Part shown: positions 1 to 9,719 of the stretch, piece after piece
Position numbering within the stretch: the first letter of the stretch is position 1
Layout of the letters: every line of letters begins with the position of its first letter
NCBI RefSeq assembly: GCF_014635185.1
Contig: NZ_BMCM01000004.1
Location: 1 to 64,000, forward strand
DNA: 64,000 bases
Direction: 5' to 3'
Source of the DNA: Microbacterium murale
GTDB lineage: Bacteria; Actinomycetota; Actinomycetes; Actinomycetales; Microbacteriaceae
Position numbers and translations under genes: made by a program
Notes under the pieces: generated by a model
Databases searched by the model: none
Seen by the model: the letters and a program-made list of their open reading frames with translations, nothing else
Told to the model about the DNA's origin: nothing

Positions 1-37
<37 letters not shown>

Positions 38-288
38 AAGAAAAAAACCACAACCACCGGAATAAGGTGAATCGCAGCGAGTTTGAACTGACCAAAGAAA
101 TGAATCAAACTGACTTCATTAAAATGCCAACCCCCGGAAGGGCTGGTCTTTGATCCAAAGGAATTCTCACCAGTCCGAAGACCGACGAGGATAATTTGGC
201 ATTTGACAAGTGCACGCTGTTGAGTTCTCAAGGATCGGACGCTCCCCCGACCCAGTCATCACAACCAGGCCCGAAGGGCAACTTCTCA
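38..288 (-). other. 16S rRNA leader with antitermination/processing elements
   Basis: This is the transcribed spacer upstream of 16S rRNA. On the minus strand, positions 232-208 read CTTGAGAACTCAACAGCGTG followed by CACTT, the element found in the leaders of many actinobacterial rRNA operons and linked to antitermination and processing. The part nearest the gene (about 40-130) is unusually A/T-rich for this genome. No coding potential is evident. Confidence 0.75.
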
Positions 289-316
289 ATCTTACCCCGT
301 GGCATCCGTTTGTCAA
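289..316 (-). promoter_or_regulatory. Putative rRNA operon promoter
   Basis: On the minus strand a perfect -35 box TTGACA (316-311) is followed after 16 bp by TAAGAT (294-289), a 4/6 match to the -10 consensus. Transcription would start near 282 and run through the leader into 16S rRNA. rRNA operons often have several promoters, so others may exist upstream. Confidence 0.6.
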
Positions 317-610
317 ATCGGCGATCCGAGCGAACTCAGTCACGATCTGCGGAACCACAGAGGCCCCCCTCACAGCATCTCACCGAGGTGATCTTCTGTG
401 TTGGGAGGTGTTCTACCGCTTGAGGGGAGCTGAGCCTTGGCCCTTGCTCAACCCTGTGGGGCGAACAGGTAATAACTTACGTGGGATGCGGGGGTCGGGC
501 AAATCACGGCGCCGGCCCGGGCGTGTCGCAGAGGCATGGTCGGAGCATCCTGCCTGATCAACTCCATTTTCTGCTCGGAGAGCGCCTCTCAGGCGTACGA
601 TCGCGACCAT
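317..610. other. Intergenic region, no gene seen
   Basis: This spacer lies between the rRNA promoter (minus strand) and the CoA-transferase-like gene (plus strand). I see no protein-like reading frame. A TACGAT hexamer at 596-601 could be the -10 box of the downstream gene, giving a transcript with almost no 5' untranslated region. Confidence 0.4.
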
Positions 611-1858
611 ATGAACGCACCATCGGCCCTCCCCTCTCGACTCGCCACCGCCGATCTTGCCCTGGCCAGTGTGACTTCGGTGATGCGCGCGGTAGACATG
701 TCCGGGCAGGTCGACCTCGACCGGATCGCGATGGCATACAGCAGCGACCGAATGTTGCGTATCGACGGCAAGGCTCCCTCGGTGTGGTCGCCGTTCTCCG
801 GATTCTGGCAAGCCGACGACGGATGGCTGCGCACCCACGGCAACTATCCTCACCACGCGAGAGCACTGTGCCGCGGTCTCGACGTGCCGGCCGATGCGGG
901 GGCAGATGATCTTCGCGCGGTGTTCGCCGCGGCATCCGTTCGGGAGTCCGTCGACCGCATCGTCGATGCGGGTGGACTTGCGGTGGCAGTGCGTCGGGAG
1001 AATCCCGAATACGACCAGGCCCTGCGCGAGCGACCGCTGATCGAGATCGGTCGAATGGGCGATCACGCCCCCACTCCCACCACGGCATCTCCCGATACGG
1101 CAGCACCATTGCACGGCATCCGCGTCCTCGACCTGACCCGAGTGATCGCCGGCCCCGTCTGCACCCGCACGCTCGCCCTTCTCGGCGCCGACGTGCTGCG
1201 CATCGATCCCCCGGATCTTCCCGAACCGGAGTGGCAGCACCTCGACACCGGTCACGGCAAGCGCAGCGCCCTGCTCGACGCTCGATCGCCGCAGATGGCG
1301 ATGCTGCTGTCGGGGGCCGATGTCGTCGTTCTCGGGTACCGGCCCGCCGCGCTCGAACGTCTCGGCCTCTCCCCCGCGGACCTCGCCGCACGGTACCCAG
1401 GCCTGATCATCGCCCAGCTGAGCGCATGGGGCCTCGATCATCCCGATCGCGCCGGATTCGACTCACTCGTACAGGCGGAGTCCGGAATCGCGATGATCGA
1501 GTCCGCAGACGGCGACCGGCCGGGAGTCCTTCCCGCACAGGCGCTCGATCACAGCGCCGGCTACCTGCTGGCCGCCGCGATCTACGAGACACTGGCGCGA
1601 CGAGAACGCGAGGGCGGTACGTGGCACGTCTCGACCTCGCTCCGGCGCGTGGCCGCCGAACTGCTCGGGATGCCGCGCCGCGATCAGCCGCAGCCGGAAC
1701 GCGAGATCGATCCCACCATGCACAGCCAGCAGTTCACGGTCGGCGGACGCTCGGTCGTCACGGCAGCTCCGGCCTTGCCCGGACTCAGCTTCGAGGCGCC
1801 ACGCGCGTGGGCCGGCGACCACCCACGATGGCGATCACCACGCACAGCGCGAGAGTGA
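611..1858 (+). CDS. CaiB/BaiF (family III) CoA-transferase-like protein
   Basis: The second half carries the family III CoA-transferase signature, starting near residue 170 with LHGIRVLDLTRVIAGPVCTR and then LGADVLRIDPP, GHGKRSALLD and FDSLVQAESGIAMI. These enzymes move CoA between carboxylic acids. The first ~165 residues are less typical, and the 415-residue length fits one full subunit. The ATG at 611 is preferred because TACGAT lies 9 nt upstream and the 536 start gives an unconvincing N-terminus. Its last 74 bp overlap the convergent DUF4184 gene. The acyl substrate cannot be inferred. Confidence 0.8.
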   Translation: MNAPSALPSRLATADLALASVTSVMRAVDMSGQVDLDRIAMAYSSDRMLRIDGKAPSVWSPFSGFWQADDGWLRTHGNYPHHARALCRGLDVPADAGADDLRAVFAAASVRESVDRIVDAGGLAVAVRRENPEYDQALRERPLIEIGRMGDHAPTPTTASPDTAAPLHGIRVLDLTRVIAGPVCTRTLALLGADVLRIDPPDLPEPEWQHLDTGHGKRSALLDARSPQMAMLLSGADVVVLGYRPAALERLGLSPADLAARYPGLIIAQLSAWGLDHPDRAGFDSLVQAESGIAMIESADGDRPGVLPAQALDHSAGYLLAAAIYETLARREREGGTWHVSTSLRRVAAELLGMPRRDQPQPEREIDPTMHSQQFTVGGRSVVTAAPALPGLSFEAPRAWAGDHPRWRSPRTARE

Positions 1859-2594
1859 GCATCGCCCAGATTCCGCACGCCGAAGGCAGCACCCGATACG
1901 CCAGGTGCTGCAGCGTGAATTCCGCGGTGAAGGGACCGTGCGTCAGATAGCCGATCACCCACGCGGCGACGAGGATCACCGGCAACGAGATCCACCACAC
2001 CACGCGGACCCAGCCGGGCAGCATGCGCTCGGCATCGGCATGCGCAGCGCTTCGACGCAGCCAGAGCACCGCCCAGATGCCGATGACGATCAGTCCGATG
2101 ACGCTCGAACCGTGCTGCAGCCACTTGAATCCCTGCAGGGGGCCCCACTGCTCGCCCAGGGCAGGGAAGACCTCGAGCCCGACGCGGCCATCGTGCGTGA
2201 AGGCGTCCCACACGATGTGTGAGACGACGCCGAGCAGCAGCGACACTATGAGCAGCGGGATGTAGGAGCGCCGCTGCCCGAATCCGACGGCCTCGGTCGC
2301 GGCATCCGCGGCCGGCTCGTCCCACTCGCTCGGGAGCCGGCGTGCCAACCAGGACGGTGACAGCTCGGATGCCGCCGGCCGCAGCACCACGCGCCAGATG
2401 AGGAACAGTCCGAAGGCGAGCACCATCGTCCAGAGCACGTTCGCGTAGGTGTGCGTGAACGTGTACGTGACGCCGAATCCGCGCAGGAACAGCGGCAGGT
2501 CAGGTGTCATCGCGCCGATCGCGATCGCCGCCGGAACCAACGGCGTGCGGATGAACGGCAGCGCGAGGACCGCGTGACTCGGGGTGAAAGGCAT
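1785..2594 (-). CDS. DUF4184 family membrane protein
   Basis: A 269-residue integral membrane protein that begins MPFTPSHAVLALPF and continues IAIGAMTPDLPLF, the characteristic N-terminus of DUF4184. Several hydrophobic segments follow, with a conserved-looking SHIVWDAFTHDG around residue 125-135. His/Asp motifs of this kind resemble membrane phospholipase-C/YdjM-like proteins, but no activity is known to me. Its ATG overlaps the tyrS stop by one base (TGATG), so the two are probably co-transcribed. Its 3' end overlaps the opposing CoA-transferase gene. Confidence 0.85.
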   Translation of the reverse strand: MPFTPSHAVLALPFIRTPLVPAAIAIGAMTPDLPLFLRGFGVTYTFTHTYANVLWTMVLAFGLFLIWRVVLRPAASELSPSWLARRLPSEWDEPAADAATEAVGFGQRRSYIPLLIVSLLLGVVSHIVWDAFTHDGRVGLEVFPALGEQWGPLQGFKWLQHGSSVIGLIVIGIWAVLWLRRSAAHADAERMLPGWVRVVWWISLPVILVAAWVIGYLTHGPFTAEFTLQHLAYRVLPSACGIWAMLTLALCVVIAIVGGRRPTRVAPRS

Positions 2595-3895
2595 CAGCCG
2601 ATGAAGACGCCGGCGAGGGTCTTCTTGCCGCGGCGCAGCACCGACACCCCTCCGGGCAGAGTCCCTTGCACGACGGCGTCGTCGTCTTCGACGCGTGCAC
2701 CGTCAAGGGTCACGCCGCCCTGGGCGATCGCTCTGCGCGCCTCGGAGAGACTCGCGACGAGTCCGGTCTCCACGAGCGCATCGAGCACCGGTGCCCCGGC
2801 CGCGACTGTGGCATTCGGCAGCTCTTCGAGCGCAGAACGCAGCGTCGCCGCATCCAGCGCGTTCAGGTCGCCCTGGCCGAACAGCGCCTCTGACGCGGCG
2901 ATGACCGCTGCGGTCGCATCCGTCCCGTGCACTGTCGCGACCACCTCGAGCGCGAGGCGCTTCTGTGCGGCACGGCGGAAGGGCTCGGTCTCCACGAGCT
3001 GCGCGTACTCCTCGATCTCGGCTCGTGTGAGGAATGTGAAGATCTTCAGGCGCTCGAGCACATCGGCATCCGCCGTGCTGAGCCAGAACTGGTACATCCG
3101 GTACGGGCTGCACATCTCGGCATCGAGCCAGATGGCGTTGCCCTCGCTCTTGCCGAACTTCGTGCCGTCGCTGTTGGTGATCAGCGGGGTGCCGATCGCG
3201 TGCGCGGCCACGCCCTCGGCCCGACGGATGAGGTCGGTGCCGCTGGTGAGGTTGCCCCACTGGTCGCTTCCGCCGGTCTGCAGCACGCAGCCGTACTGAC
3301 GGTAGAGCTCCAGGTAGTCCATGCCCTGCAGGACCTGGTAGCTGAACTCGGTGTAGCTGATGCCGGCATCCGAGTTGAGGCGCGCGGCGACCGCATCCTT
3401 CTTCAGCATCGTGCCGACGCGGTAGTGCTTGCCGATCTCGCGCAGGAAGTCGATCGCCGACATCGGCGCCGTCCAGTCGAGGTTGTTCACGATGCGCGCC
3501 GCGTTCTCGCCCTCGAAGCTCAGGTAGCGCTCGACCTGCGTGCGCAGGCGTCCCACCCATTCCGCGACGGTCTCCGGCGTGTTCAGCGTGCGCTCGGCGG
3601 TGGGCCGAGGGTCGCCGATGAGGCCTGTGGAGCCGCCGACGAGGCCGAGCGGCTTGTGACCTGCGAGCTGGATGCGGCGCAGTGTCAGCAGCTGCACGAG
3701 GTTTCCCAGGTGCAGGCTCGGAGCAGTCGGGTCGAATCCGCAGTAATACGTGATCGGGTCTCCGCCGAGAAGGGCGCGCAGCGCCTCCTGGTCGGTGGAC
3801 ACGTGGACGAGGCCGCGCCACACCAGTTCGTCCCACACGTTCTCGAACGTGGGGTCGATCGCGGGTTCGGCAGTCGTCAGATCAGGATTCGACAC
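2594..3895 (-). CDS. tyrS: Tyrosyl-tRNA synthetase
   Basis: This cytoplasmic enzyme charges tRNA-Tyr with tyrosine. The 433-residue protein has the class I HIGH motif as HLGN (62-65), the KMSKS motif as KFGKS (246-250), the tyrosine-pocket segment GMDYLELY (191-198) and the QTGGSDQWGN block (206-215). A C-terminal S4-like RNA-binding domain starts near residue 360. It starts at GTG. A TAGCCT -10 box ends 7 nt upstream (3908-3903), suggesting a leaderless mRNA, although GGAG close to the start could also act as a ribosome site. Confidence 0.97.
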   Translation of the reverse strand: MSNPDLTTAEPAIDPTFENVWDELVWRGLVHVSTDQEALRALLGGDPITYYCGFDPTAPSLHLGNLVQLLTLRRIQLAGHKPLGLVGGSTGLIGDPRPTAERTLNTPETVAEWVGRLRTQVERYLSFEGENAARIVNNLDWTAPMSAIDFLREIGKHYRVGTMLKKDAVAARLNSDAGISYTEFSYQVLQGMDYLELYRQYGCVLQTGGSDQWGNLTSGTDLIRRAEGVAAHAIGTPLITNSDGTKFGKSEGNAIWLDAEMCSPYRMYQFWLSTADADVLERLKIFTFLTRAEIEEYAQLVETEPFRRAAQKRLALEVVATVHGTDATAAVIAASEALFGQGDLNALDAATLRSALEELPNATVAAGAPVLDALVETGLVASLSEARRAIAQGGVTLDGARVEDDDAVVQGTLPGGVSVLRRGKKTLAGVFIG

Positions 3896-3922
3896 GCGCT
3901 CCAGGCTATCAGCGCGGCGCGT

Positions 3923-4876
3923 TCACGCCGGCGCATCCATCGCCTCGACTTCCTCGGGCGTGAGGGTGAGCAGCGCGGCATCCATCGCCGTGTCGAGCTG
4001 GTCGATCCTGCTCCCGCCGAGGATCGGGCGGATGCCGTGGGCCAGCAGCCATGCGAGCACGATCTGGCCGCGCTGAAGTCCGCGCTCGCGCGCGATGTCG
4101 TCCAGCACCGCGAGGCGGCGCGCGTTACCCGGGTGGTCGTACACGTCCGCGATGCTCTTCTCGGGATTGTCATATGCGCCGGACAGCAGCGGCGTGTACG
4201 CCCACGTCTCGATCCCGTGCTCGATGGCGTAGTCGCGCTGTTCGTCGTTCAGCCCGCCGAACCGATGGACCACACCGGGCAGCGGCGCGCCGGGGCGCGC
4301 CCGCAGGTACGTGCTGTTCAGCTGGAACGCGTCGATCGGAAGGCTCCCGATCCGCTTCGCATGGGCGCGTGCTCGTTCGATCCGCCAGGCCGGATGGTTG
4401 GAGGCTCCGACACGCTTCGCCGTCCCGTCTGCGGTCAGTTCGGCGAGCGCGTCCACGGTCTCCTCGATCGGCACCGAACGATCCTCCATGTGCAACCAGA
4501 GCAGGTCGATCGTGTCGACACCGAGCCGGTCGAGGCTGCCGGCGACCGCATCGCGCACGGCTCGGGCAGAGAGACCGGCACGGTTCTCTGGCCAGGATCC
4601 GGGCCAGAGTGGCTCGGCACCGACCTTGGTCGAGATCCGCACCTGATCGCGCACCCCTGGGCGAGCCGAGAACCAGCGACCGAGCACGGTCTCCGATGCG
4701 CCCCCGTGACCGGTCGGGCTGTCCCAGAAGCTGTAGCAGTCGGCGGTGTCGATCCAGAGCCCGCCACGTTCGACGAAGCGGTCGAGCAGCGCGAACGAGG
4801 CGTCTTCGCTCATGCGCGTGCCGAACGCCATCGCTCCGAGGACGAGTGGGAATGTGGGCAGGGTGGCTGAGGTCAT
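3923..4876 (-). CDS. Aldo/keto reductase
   Basis: A 317-residue NADPH-dependent oxidoreductase of the AKR superfamily with a TIM-barrel fold. The catalytic tetrad is readable: Asp and Tyr in WIDTADCYSFWD, Lys in ISTKVG, and His in LLWLHMED. The C-terminal GGSRIDQLD is the usual cofactor-phosphate-binding stretch. It is divergent from a MerR-family gene and shares its regulatory palindrome, so it is probably that regulator's target. The start at 4876 leaves TTGACC (4913-4908) and a weak CATCGT (4888-4883) spaced 19 bp, as at MerR-controlled promoters. Confidence 0.9.
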   Translation of the reverse strand: MTSATLPTFPLVLGAMAFGTRMSEDASFALLDRFVERGGLWIDTADCYSFWDSPTGHGGASETVLGRWFSARPGVRDQVRISTKVGAEPLWPGSWPENRAGLSARAVRDAVAGSLDRLGVDTIDLLWLHMEDRSVPIEETVDALAELTADGTAKRVGASNHPAWRIERARAHAKRIGSLPIDAFQLNSTYLRARPGAPLPGVVHRFGGLNDEQRDYAIEHGIETWAYTPLLSGAYDNPEKSIADVYDHPGNARRLAVLDDIARERGLQRGQIVLAWLLAHGIRPILGGSRIDQLDTAMDAALLTLTPEEVEAMDAPA

Positions 4877-4890
4877 GAATCCACGATGCA

Positions 4891-4910
4891 ACCTGGAGCG
4901 CACTCCAGGT
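4891..4910. promoter_or_regulatory. Palindromic MerR-type operator between aldo/keto reductase and merR genes
   Basis: ACCTGGAG (4891-4898) and CTCCAGGT (4903-4910) form 8-bp inverted arms around CGCA. On the minus strand the palindrome fills the 19-bp spacer between TTGACC and a -10-like CATCGT, the geometry of MerR-family activator sites. On the plus strand TATGCT (4918-4923) is the likely -10 of the regulator gene. Confidence 0.7.
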
Positions 4911-4930
4911 CAAGTCCTATGCTCGATGCC

Positions 4931-5287
4931 ATGACGACGTACACGCCAGCCGAAGCAGCCGAACGCAGCGGCTTCAGCATCGACACGCTGCGCTACTACG
5001 AACGTGAGGGGGTCCTCCCGGAGGTGCAGCGCACGGCCGGTGGGCATCGGGTGTACACCGACGCTGAGCTGGGCACTCTGGATTTCCTCAAGTGCTTGCG
5101 TGAGACCGGGATGCCGATGGAGAGACTCCGACGCTACGGCGAGCTGTGCCGCGACGATGACACCGTCCCAGAGCGCATCGCGCTGCTCGAGGAGCACGCA
5201 GTCAGCGTCCAGCAGAGGCTCGATGAGGTGCTCGCGCAACAGGCGCGTCTGGCGGGGAAGATCAGCTGGTACCGATCGACTCTCTGA
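4931..5287 (+). CDS. MerR family transcriptional regulator
   Basis: A 118-residue DNA-binding regulator. The N-terminus has the MerR winged helix: AAERSGFSIDTLRYYEREGV, then HRVYTDAELGTLDFLKCLRETGMP. A coiled-coil dimerisation helix follows (residues ~75-115). No cysteine cluster for metal sensing is visible, which favours the group regulating aldo/keto reductases and small-molecule efflux. The ATG at 4931 lies exactly 7 nt after a TATGCT -10 box, so the mRNA is probably leaderless. The adjacent 8-bp-arm palindrome is its likely binding site, controlling itself and the divergent reductase. Confidence 0.9.
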   Translation: MTTYTPAEAAERSGFSIDTLRYYEREGVLPEVQRTAGGHRVYTDAELGTLDFLKCLRETGMPMERLRRYGELCRDDDTVPERIALLEEHAVSVQQRLDEVLAQQARLAGKISWYRSTL

Positions 5288-5288
5288 G

Positions 5289-6452
5289 TCAGCGCGGGTC
5301 ATCCTCGAGCTCGCGGATGTAGTCGGCGAAACCGGGGACCGGGATCGTGACGCGCCCGTGTCCTTCCGACCGGATGAGACCCTTCGCGATCAGTCGGGCA
5401 CGCACCGACGACAGGCTGCGTGATGACACGTCGAGCACATCGGCGAGATCGCCACGGTCTGCGGCGTCACCGTGTTCCTGCAACCAGGCGACCGCGACGA
5501 GGAAACGGCGCTGATTCGCCGTGGTGTTCGCCCAGCGCGCGGCGAACAGGTTCCGGAGGTCACGATCGACGCTGGATCGTGCGGTCTTCACATGACGCGG
5601 GGTGATCGTGCCACCGGCATCCGGTCGCCCGGCCGCGACCCACGACGCATCGCCGTACAGCTGCACCGCGTATGGGTAACCGGCGGCGAGCTCAGCGGCG
5701 AGCCCGAGTGCGTCCGGCGCCCACGTCACGTTCAACTCGGATGCCGGATCGCGCAGGGCCGCGACCTGCGCGCCGACCGACAGCATCTCGAGCGGACGGT
5801 ACGCGAAGCGCTCGCTGAAGGTCACGGCATCCGCGATCTGCTCCGGCGCGTTGGGAAGACCCGCGGCATAGACGGCGGCGGGGATGTCGGATGCCTCGGC
5901 CTGCAGGTGCTGCCAGGCGTATGCGAGCGTGCGGATGCCGTCGGCATCTGCCGACTGCACCTCGTCGATGAACAGGATCAGGGCCTTCACTCGCCGCCGG
6001 TCATCGGTGGTCGCGCGGATGAGCTTCTCCAGCGCCCTGGCACCGACGGCCTCAGGTGCCGGAATCTTCGTCTTCGCGCTCACGGATGCGATCCCCGGCA
6101 CGCGCACGGTCACGGTGAGCGCATCGAGGTTCTCGCGGATCGACGCCGCTGTCGCCTGCGGCCACGAACTCGTCGCCTCACGGATGCCGTCGACGATCTG
6201 GGCGATCAGACCGCTCTGCTCCCCCGCCGTGACCCAGATGCAGAGCACATCGCGCTCCTCGGCGAGACGCTGGTAGGCACGCAGCAGAGAGGTCTTGCCG
6301 ATCCCGCGCTCGCCGAAAGCGACATGGATGCGTCCGATCAGCCGCTGCAGGTCGACCAGCAGGGAGAGCCTCTCGGTGAACTCGTCGATCAGCTCGCCTC
6401 GGCCGGGAACGGCGCGGGCGATCTCGCCCGGGGTGTACGGACTCGGCTGCAT
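5289..6452 (-). CDS. AAA/STAND-type ATPase with C-terminal winged helix
   Basis: A 387-residue P-loop ATPase. Walker A is FGERGIGKTSLL (about 46-57) and Walker B is ALILFIDEVQ (about 158-167). The C-terminal part (LADVLDVSSRSLSSVRARL, then LIRSEGHGRVTIPVPGFADYI) looks like a winged-helix DNA-binding domain, as in ORC/Cdc6-like and MalT/STAND proteins. An AGGA/GGAGG ribosome site precedes the ATG. It is divergent from a DUF1349 gene, with four phased GATACT half-sites in between that probably control it. I do not recognise a specific function. A regulator or DNA-maintenance role is possible. Confidence 0.75.
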   Translation of the reverse strand: MQPSPYTPGEIARAVPGRGELIDEFTERLSLLVDLQRLIGRIHVAFGERGIGKTSLLRAYQRLAEERDVLCIWVTAGEQSGLIAQIVDGIREATSSWPQATAASIRENLDALTVTVRVPGIASVSAKTKIPAPEAVGARALEKLIRATTDDRRRVKALILFIDEVQSADADGIRTLAYAWQHLQAEASDIPAAVYAAGLPNAPEQIADAVTFSERFAYRPLEMLSVGAQVAALRDPASELNVTWAPDALGLAAELAAGYPYAVQLYGDASWVAAGRPDAGGTITPRHVKTARSSVDRDLRNLFAARWANTTANQRRFLVAVAWLQEHGDAADRGDLADVLDVSSRSLSSVRARLIAKGLIRSEGHGRVTIPVPGFADYIRELEDDPR

Positions 6453-6470
6453 CGGTCCTCCATCGCGCGA

Positions 6471-6510
6471 GATACTAAGAGATACTTCGGGCCGAGTATC
6501 TCAAAGTATC
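6471..6510. promoter_or_regulatory. Four-half-site operator (GATACT x2 / AGTATC x2)
   Basis: GATACT occurs at 6471-6476 and 6481-6486, and its reverse complement AGTATC at 6495-6500 and 6505-6510. Repeats of the same orientation are 10 bp apart, one helical turn, and the whole block is an inverted repeat around an 8-bp centre. It lies 18 bp from the ATPase start and about 20 bp from the -10 box of the DUF1349 gene. Confidence 0.7.
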
Positions 6511-6543
6511 CGAGTGGCGTCAACGCCCGATATGGTGTCGACC

Positions 6544-7116
6544 ATGATCGCCTGGACCGATGGAACCTGGACCACTCCTCCTGCCGCGAGCAGCGAATCC
6601 GGGAGCCACCTCGATGTGACCGCGCGGGAGGGAAGCGACGCGTGGCGCCACACGGCGTACGGCTTCGTCCACGAGAACGCCCACGCCCTGCTGGCACCTC
6701 TCGCGGTCGGCGAGGCGATGGAGGTCTCGTTCCGCGCGCCGTGGGACGGGCAGTTCGACCAGGCCGGCCTGTATGTCCACGCCGACGAGGAGCACTGGAT
6801 GAAGGCAGGCCTGGAGTTCGCCGACGGTCATCTCGGGCTCGGCGCGGTGGTCACCGAGATCCGCTCCGACTGGTCGGTCGGGTACGTCGACGACTGGCAC
6901 GGTTCGCAGATCACGGTGCGCGTGAGCCGATGGGCCGATGCGCTGATCGTGCGGGCACGCGCGGATGACGGCGAATGGCGCCTGGTGCGCGTCGCGCCCT
7001 TCGACGGGGATGCCGTCGCCTCAGCCGGCCCGTTCCTCGCCGCCCCGACGAGTGCGAATCTGGTCGTGAGGTTCACCAGTTGGGAGCGCAGCGCCGCGGA
7101 CGAAGCGCTGCATTAG
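6544..7116 (+). CDS. DUF1349 domain-containing protein
   Basis: A 190-residue cytosolic protein matching DUF1349, a concanavalin-A-like beta-sandwich family. Typical stretches are TDGTWTTPP near the start, AWRHTAYGFVHENAHALL, VSFRAPWDGQFDQAGLYV and EEHWMKAGLEFADG. Members are often annotated as 'regulation of enolase' proteins, but the biochemical role is unclear to me. The ATG at 6544 is preferred over 6532 because TATGGT (6531-6536) would be a -10 box exactly 7 nt upstream. It is divergent from the AAA ATPase across the four-half-site operator. Confidence 0.85.
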   Translation: MIAWTDGTWTTPPAASSESGSHLDVTAREGSDAWRHTAYGFVHENAHALLAPLAVGEAMEVSFRAPWDGQFDQAGLYVHADEEHWMKAGLEFADGHLGLGAVVTEIRSDWSVGYVDDWHGSQITVRVSRWADALIVRARADDGEWRLVRVAPFDGDAVASAGPFLAAPTSANLVVRFTSWERSAADEALH

Positions 7117-7121
7117 GTCGC

Positions 7122-8561
<1,440 letters not shown>

Positions 8562-8586
8562 CTACTGGCGCGGCGCACTGCCCCCA

Positions 8587-9675
8587 TCAGTGCGTCGTGC
8601 TGGACCCGACGGGTCGCGTCGCGCGCTCGAGCAGCCGTTCCAGCGGGCCGCGGCCGATGAGCAGCGCCCAGGCCGTGCACGCGATGAACGTGCCGATCGT
8701 CATGGGCCAGAAGGGTTCGAGCGCGATGAACCCGAAGTAGTCCGTGGTGTCGCCGAGCACGATCAGCGCGACGACGGCCCACACGAGAAGCTGCGCGGTA
8801 TAGGCCGTCAGCGGCATCGCTCCGGTTGCGCGCAACGGAAGAGTCAGCATCCGCAGCACGCCGACGCGCGACAGCAGCAGGCAGGCGGCCAGCACGGCGA
8901 TCGCGAAGCCGCCGGAGCCGATGGCCTCGAGCACCCCCGAGGAGTGCGGATCCGCCGTCCAAACCGCGTCCCAGTAGGGGTCATTCGACGGCGACGGCAG
9001 TTCGGCGAGTTCGTAGCCGACGATGGCGAGCACCACTCCGACGACCAGCATCCGCAGTTGGACGGCGAGCCTCGTCACTCCGGCACGAGCGACGCCCAGA
9101 CCCGCGAGCACGAACGCGATCCACACCGTGAACGGGTAGTGCCATCCGATCATCGCGTCGAGTTCGTCGCGAAACGGTGCGTCCCAGATCGGCAGCGCCT
9201 CGAGCGCCGGCTGCACGAACGGCATGACGACGGCGAGGCCTGCTGCGATCCACAGCACCGTACCTGCGCGCAGCCGGGTGAACGGCAACGCCAGCAGGAA
9301 CAGGATCGCGTACGCGGGCAGGATGACGTAGACCGGCACCCCGGCGAGGATCAACAGGATGCCGAGAACCAGCAGCATCAGCGCGCGCAGCACGAGTTTG
9401 AACCGTGCCACGGCCATTGTCGAGCCGGTCAGCGGCGAGCGCCCACCCGTGACGAGTCCGATCGAGACACCGGCGAGCGTGGCGAACAGGATCGACGAGC
9501 GCCCGTCGACGACAGCCGTCCAGGTGGAGGGCTCAGCCCAGACGAAGCTGTCGGCCGTCAACAGCAGGTGCGCGGCGAACATTCCGACCACCGCGAGACC
9601 GCGGGCGAGGTCGACGCCGGCGATGCGTGCCGGGCCGTTGAGGCGCTGCCAGTTGAGGCGCAGACGATCCTTCAC
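8587..9675 (-). CDS. Acyltransferase-like multi-pass membrane protein (DUF418/DUF1624 type)
   Basis: A 362-residue protein with about ten hydrophobic segments. The N-terminal RIAGVDLARGLAVVGMFAAH is typical of the heparan-alpha-glucosaminide N-acetyltransferase/DUF1624 and DUF418 group of membrane acyltransferases. The C-terminal MPLTAYTAQLLVWA fits the DUF418 pattern. I start it at GTG 9675 because longer versions would translate a dispersed repeat lying just upstream. It sits between argF and argH in an operon it has no obvious role in. Substrate unknown. It could be cell-envelope modification. Confidence 0.75.
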   Translation of the reverse strand: MKDRLRLNWQRLNGPARIAGVDLARGLAVVGMFAAHLLLTADSFVWAEPSTWTAVVDGRSSILFATLAGVSIGLVTGGRSPLTGSTMAVARFKLVLRALMLLVLGILLILAGVPVYVILPAYAILFLLALPFTRLRAGTVLWIAAGLAVVMPFVQPALEALPIWDAPFRDELDAMIGWHYPFTVWIAFVLAGLGVARAGVTRLAVQLRMLVVGVVLAIVGYELAELPSPSNDPYWDAVWTADPHSSGVLEAIGSGGFAIAVLAACLLLSRVGVLRMLTLPLRATGAMPLTAYTAQLLVWAVVALIVLGDTTDYFGFIALEPFWPMTIGTFIACTAWALLIGRGPLERLLERATRPVGSSTTH

Positions 9676-9719
9676 TTCGACTCGCTCCGCTCGCTCAGCA
9701 AGAGCGACAGGCTCAAGGA
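9675..9719. repeat. Dispersed palindromic repeat (REP-like)
   Basis: The stretch CTTCGACTCGCTCCGCTCGC, then TCAGCAAGAGCGACAGGCTC, then AAGGA, combines two short palindromic units. Related CCTTCGAC-(A/G)-GGCTCAGGG copies lie at 42212-42229 and 60286-60304. Such elements recur in intergenic DNA of high-G+C actinobacteria. It separates argF from the membrane protein gene. Confidence 0.6.

Noticed and set aside
2927-4870. A 647-codon open frame on the plus strand opposite tyrS and the aldo/keto reductase gene
   Set aside because: It is the antisense shadow of two well-supported genes, has the low-complexity Arg/His/Asp composition usual for such frames in high-G+C DNA, and matches no family I recognise.
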